NCBI RefSeq assembly: GCF_001442535.1
Contig: NZ_CP013141.1
Span: 220,135 to 284,134, forward strand
DNA from: Lysobacter antibioticus
Lineage (GTDB): Bacteria; Pseudomonadota; Gammaproteobacteria; Xanthomonadales; Xanthomonadaceae
Reading direction: 5' to 3'
DNA: 64,000 nucleotides
Shown: positions 61,971 through 64,000 of the stretch, piece after piece
How positions within the stretch are numbered: position 1 is the stretch's first letter
Layout of the letters: the number at the start of each line of letters is the position of its first letter
The notes under the pieces: generated by a model
What the model saw: only the letters and a program-made list of their open reading frames with translations
What the model was told of the DNA's origin: nothing
The model's database searches: none
Translations under genes and position numbers: made by a program

Positions 61971-62664
61971 GCCCGTCGCAACGGCGAGCGAGGCAACCGC
62001 GACCGAACGCGGCCTTGCCGGTACGCGCGGCGAAACGCGTTTACCCGAAGCATCCGGCGATCTCGCCGCCTTGCTGCGGGCTGCGCTCGGAGCGCGTTGG
62101 AAGTTGCTGCATCCGCATATCCAGGCGCGCTTCACTCTCGGCGACGGCGAGGCGCAGGCCGAGTACGTCGGCAACATGCACCAGGTGCGCTGCACGCGCC
62201 TGGGCGGTTTGTTCGCGCGCGCGATCCGCTACGCGCGCGTGCTGCCGCACCAGAACGCCGACGAGGTGCCGTTCCGTTTCGACGTGCAACCTTTGCGCAG
62301 CGGCCTGGGCTGGATCAAGACCCGCACCTATCACTTCATCGACGAGGTGTTCAGTTTCCGCTCGCGCATGGTCCTCGGCGAAAACGGCGAATTGCTCGAG
62401 CATTTCGGCGGCGGCCTGGGCATGCGCGTGCGCCTGGAGGTGCTGCCGAACCGGCTGGTGTTCGTCGACCAGGGGTTTTTCCTGCACTGGCGCGGCCTGC
62501 GTTTGCCGTTGCCGCGGCCGTTCTGGCCGGGCCGCTTCGTTCTTGTGCATAGAGACCTCGACGCAGCGCATTTCGAAGTCACGATCGATGTCGTGCACCC
62601 GTGGTTCGGACCGCTGTTCCATCAGGACGGAACCTTCGAGCGCATGGAAGCGGCGCGGGTCTGA
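61882..62664 (+). CDS. DUF4166 protein at the end of the GbsR operon
   Basis: 260 residues. The DUF4166 domain spans about 75-255: LHPHIQARFTLG, the MHQVRCTRLGGLFARAI segment, FIDEVFSFRSRMVLGENG, LEHFGGGLGMRVRLEV, FVDQGFFLHWRGLRLPLP and HFEVTIDVVHPWFGPLFHQDG. In other proteins this domain follows saccharopine-dehydrogenase-like or SDR domains, in keeping with the SDR39U1 neighbour. No function is established. ATG at 61882 has AGGGG 6 bases upstream, inside the end of the previous frame; ATG at 61921 is a later alternative. It is soluble apart from a short hydrophobic region. Confidence 0.82.
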   Translation: MELLNRAGMNHSVMKQAVMNRAAYILACFKPVATASEATATERGLAGTRGETRLPEASGDLAALLRAALGARWKLLHPHIQARFTLGDGEAQAEYVGNMHQVRCTRLGGLFARAIRYARVLPHQNADEVPFRFDVQPLRSGLGWIKTRTYHFIDEVFSFRSRMVLGENGELLEHFGGGLGMRVRLEVLPNRLVFVDQGFFLHWRGLRLPLPRPFWPGRFVLVHRDLDAAHFEVTIDVVHPWFGPLFHQDGTFERMEAARV

Positions 62665-62734
62665 CCGGCGAAGGAGACGCCGGGAAGGGCGCAGGGAAGC
62701 GCCGACAAGGACGGCGCAGGGGCCATGGACGGCC

Positions 62735-62763
62735 TGGCGCGGGGCAGGGAATGCACCGCGCCA
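62735..62763. terminator. hairpin between DUF4166 and the RES toxin gene
   Basis: TGGCGCGG (62735-62742) pairs with CCGCGCCA (62756-62763) around 13 bases. It lies between convergent genes; no T-run. Confidence 0.4.
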
Positions 62764-62780
62764 CGCAGCACCGATGCGGC

Positions 62781-63257
62781 TCAGGCCACCCGGAACAACA
62801 CGTTGTAGTGGAAGCGCCGGCCGGTGGTCGCGCGCAGTTTCCTGGCGTCGCGGTGCTCGGGATTGATCAGGGCGTTGTATTCCTCCGGCACGATCACCGA
62901 CGGCACCAACAGAATCGCCGAGGCTTGGCTGGCCAGCCATTGCGAACCCACGCGCACGCTGGCCATGCCCGCCGGCACCGCGTCCCAAGCGCCCGGCAGT
63001 TCCTGCGGCGACAGCTGCAGGCGCGCCTTCCAAACCGCGGCGGGCACGTCGATCGACACCACGTGCCGGTTCAAGGGCAGACCGTGCGCATCGACATAGG
63101 CCGCGGTTTCCAGCGCCGCCAGCGCCAATGAGGTGGCGGTGTAGAGCACCCGCTGGCCGTCGTCGTTCCAACGCCCGGGACGCGCGGCCGCGCCGGCGCC
63201 GCTGAGATCGTCGGCGCGATAGGCGCGGGTTTCGGTGGCGATGCGCCAGAGTTTCAT
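62781..63257 (-). CDS. RES-domain toxin
   Basis: 158 residues, RES family (named for conserved Arg, Glu, Ser). Seen are LWRIATETRAYR with Arg5, PGRWNDDGQRVLY near 27-39, LALAALETAAYV with Glu50, and VPSVIVPEEYNALINPEHRD near the end with the Ser. Characterised RES toxins degrade or phosphorylyse NAD+ and stop growth (family knowledge). Start at 63257 (MKLWRI) matches the family. It follows an Xre/DUF2384-type antitoxin gene by 34 bases, the standard order of this type II toxin-antitoxin system. Confidence 0.9.
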   Translation of the reverse strand: MKLWRIATETRAYRADDLSGAGAAARPGRWNDDGQRVLYTATSLALAALETAAYVDAHGLPLNRHVVSIDVPAAVWKARLQLSPQELPGAWDAVPAGMASVRVGSQWLASQASAILLVPSVIVPEEYNALINPEHRDARKLRATTGRRFHYNVLFRVA

Positions 63258-63291
63258 GAGGCCGGCCTCGTCCTTGCGGCTGCGCCGGACG

Positions 63292-63915
63292 TCACTGGTA
63301 GGAGCCGCTTTCGAGCGAGCCGAGCAAACGCGCGACGACATCGAAGCCGGTCGGGGTGTCGAGCAGATCGGCCGGCTTGCGGCCGCCGAGCGCGGGCTGC
63401 GGCTGCTCGATCCAGCGCCCCAGCCACTTGGCCGAATCGAAGCCGCGCGCGCCTTCGGCGGTGCTCGCATCGACGATGGCCTCGGTGATGCCGAGCAAGC
63501 GCATGATGCCGAGCGCGGCCTGGCCGCTGGCGCCGGCGATGCGCGCCTGTTGCGCGGCCTTGCTTTCGGCGGTGGCCTTGGCGATGCCGAGGATGTTGAA
63601 CATGCGCACTGCCGGCAGCTCCATGCTCGCGGCCATGTGCTTGACGACCTGCGCCGGCACGCCCTGGCGTTCGGCCGCCACGCGCTGCAGCGGCGTCGCC
63701 GAGCGCAGATAACTGACGTAGCCCTTGAGCGTGGCGGGGGCGCCGTGGACGTCCAGCGGCGGCTCCTTGACCGACAGACCGCGCTGGCGTTGGGAGGCGG
63801 GGTAGGCCTGCGATTCCTGCAGGCCGAGCTTGCTTTCGTGCACGCTGGACTGCGCGCGCCCCGCCGACTTGGCGAGCGGCTTGGCCGGCGAGGGCTTCTT
63901 GGCGGCTTTGCTCAT
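63292..63915 (-). CDS. Xre/MbcA-type antitoxin (DUF2384)
   Basis: 207 residues. The C-terminal half (about 115-205) is the toxin-binding DUF2384 domain: ALGIMRLLGITEAIVDAST, AKWLGRWIEQPQPALGGRKPADLLDTPTGFDVVARLLG. The middle part (LKGYVSYLRSATPLQRVAAE to PAVRMFNILGIAKATAES) contains the Xre-like helix-turn-helix. The N-terminal 55 residues are Lys/Ser/Ala-rich and longer than in most such antitoxins. It binds the RES toxin and probably represses its own promoter, which must lie in 63916-64000 by orientation. Confidence 0.88.
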   Translation of the reverse strand: MSKAAKKPSPAKPLAKSAGRAQSSVHESKLGLQESQAYPASQRQRGLSVKEPPLDVHGAPATLKGYVSYLRSATPLQRVAAERQGVPAQVVKHMAASMELPAVRMFNILGIAKATAESKAAQQARIAGASGQAALGIMRLLGITEAIVDASTAEGARGFDSAKWLGRWIEQPQPALGGRKPADLLDTPTGFDVVARLLGSLESGSYQ

Positions 63916-64000
63916 GGCGGGGCTCTGTCTGGATCGGGACTCACTCTAGCACAAAACTGGACGGCCATCACAAGTGGCGCCGGGCCCGCCCGGGCCGCCC

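Overview
The window is high-GC DNA from a gammaproteobacterium of the Xanthomonadaceae, most likely a Lysobacter. The evidence is the order nuoH-N, initiator tRNA, rimP-nusA-infB-rbfA-truB-rpsO-pnp; the lexA-imuA-imuB-dnaE2 cassette; the xanthomonad-type dispersed repeats; and many exported hydrolases and TonB receptors. The genus is inferred from gene content, not from a database comparison. Coding density is high. Most genes have good Shine-Dalgarno sites, and several start with GTG or TTG.

Region 1 (1-7711) is the distal half of the NADH:quinone oxidoreductase operon (nuoH 5'-truncated by the window edge, then nuoI-nuoN), closed by a strong terminator. Region 2 (8064-19116) is the translation/RNA cluster: a promoter-driven initiator tRNA with two terminators behind it, then rimP, nusA, infB, rbfA, truB, rpsO and pnp. 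Two accessory genes interrupt it: a DUF336/HbpS-like gene overlapping truB, and an unknown exported protein before rpsO.

Region 3 (19228-27654) is accessory: a GumN/TraB-like exported protein, a discoidin + PNGase-F-fold secreted protein with a divergent AraC regulator, an NTF2-like exported protein, a two-gene membrane operon, and two short-chain dehydrogenases divergent from a LysR regulator with a palindromic operator. Region 4 (27655-44731) holds a DUF1800/DUF1501 Tat-export pair divergent from a TonB receptor, a RegB/RegA redox two-component system, a GH99-like glycosidase, a secreted subtilisin of the KP-43 type, and a GntP permease divergent from a second TonB receptor.

Region 5 (44828-52525) contains a transporter-like hybrid kinase (SSS-PAS-HisKA-HATPase-REC) convergent with a NarL-type regulator, resembling the CrbS/CrbR (MxtR/ErdR) acetate-switch pair. 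Next come a probable 3-hydroxybutyrate-oligomer hydrolase and a CDP-alcohol phosphatidyltransferase. A pair of inverted DnaA-box-like sequences sits between the kinase and the regulator.

Region 6 (52722-58846) is the SOS mutasome operon lexA-imuA-imuB-dnaE2, with a LexA-type palindrome touching the lexA start codon. Region 7 (59183-62664) is a four-gene operon: a GbsR/MarR-type regulator, a DCC-family thiol protein, a membrane-SDR39U1 fusion and a DUF4166 protein. Two similar 20-bp operator candidates flank the regulator gene. This operon is my best candidate for an uncharacterised system. The window ends with a RES/Xre toxin-antitoxin module (62781-63915).

Several repeat families are dispersed between genes: GGGTAGGAGCGGCGC-type palindromic units, hexamer-tandem/CAAATCCCCC composite elements, and GGGAATC heptamers.
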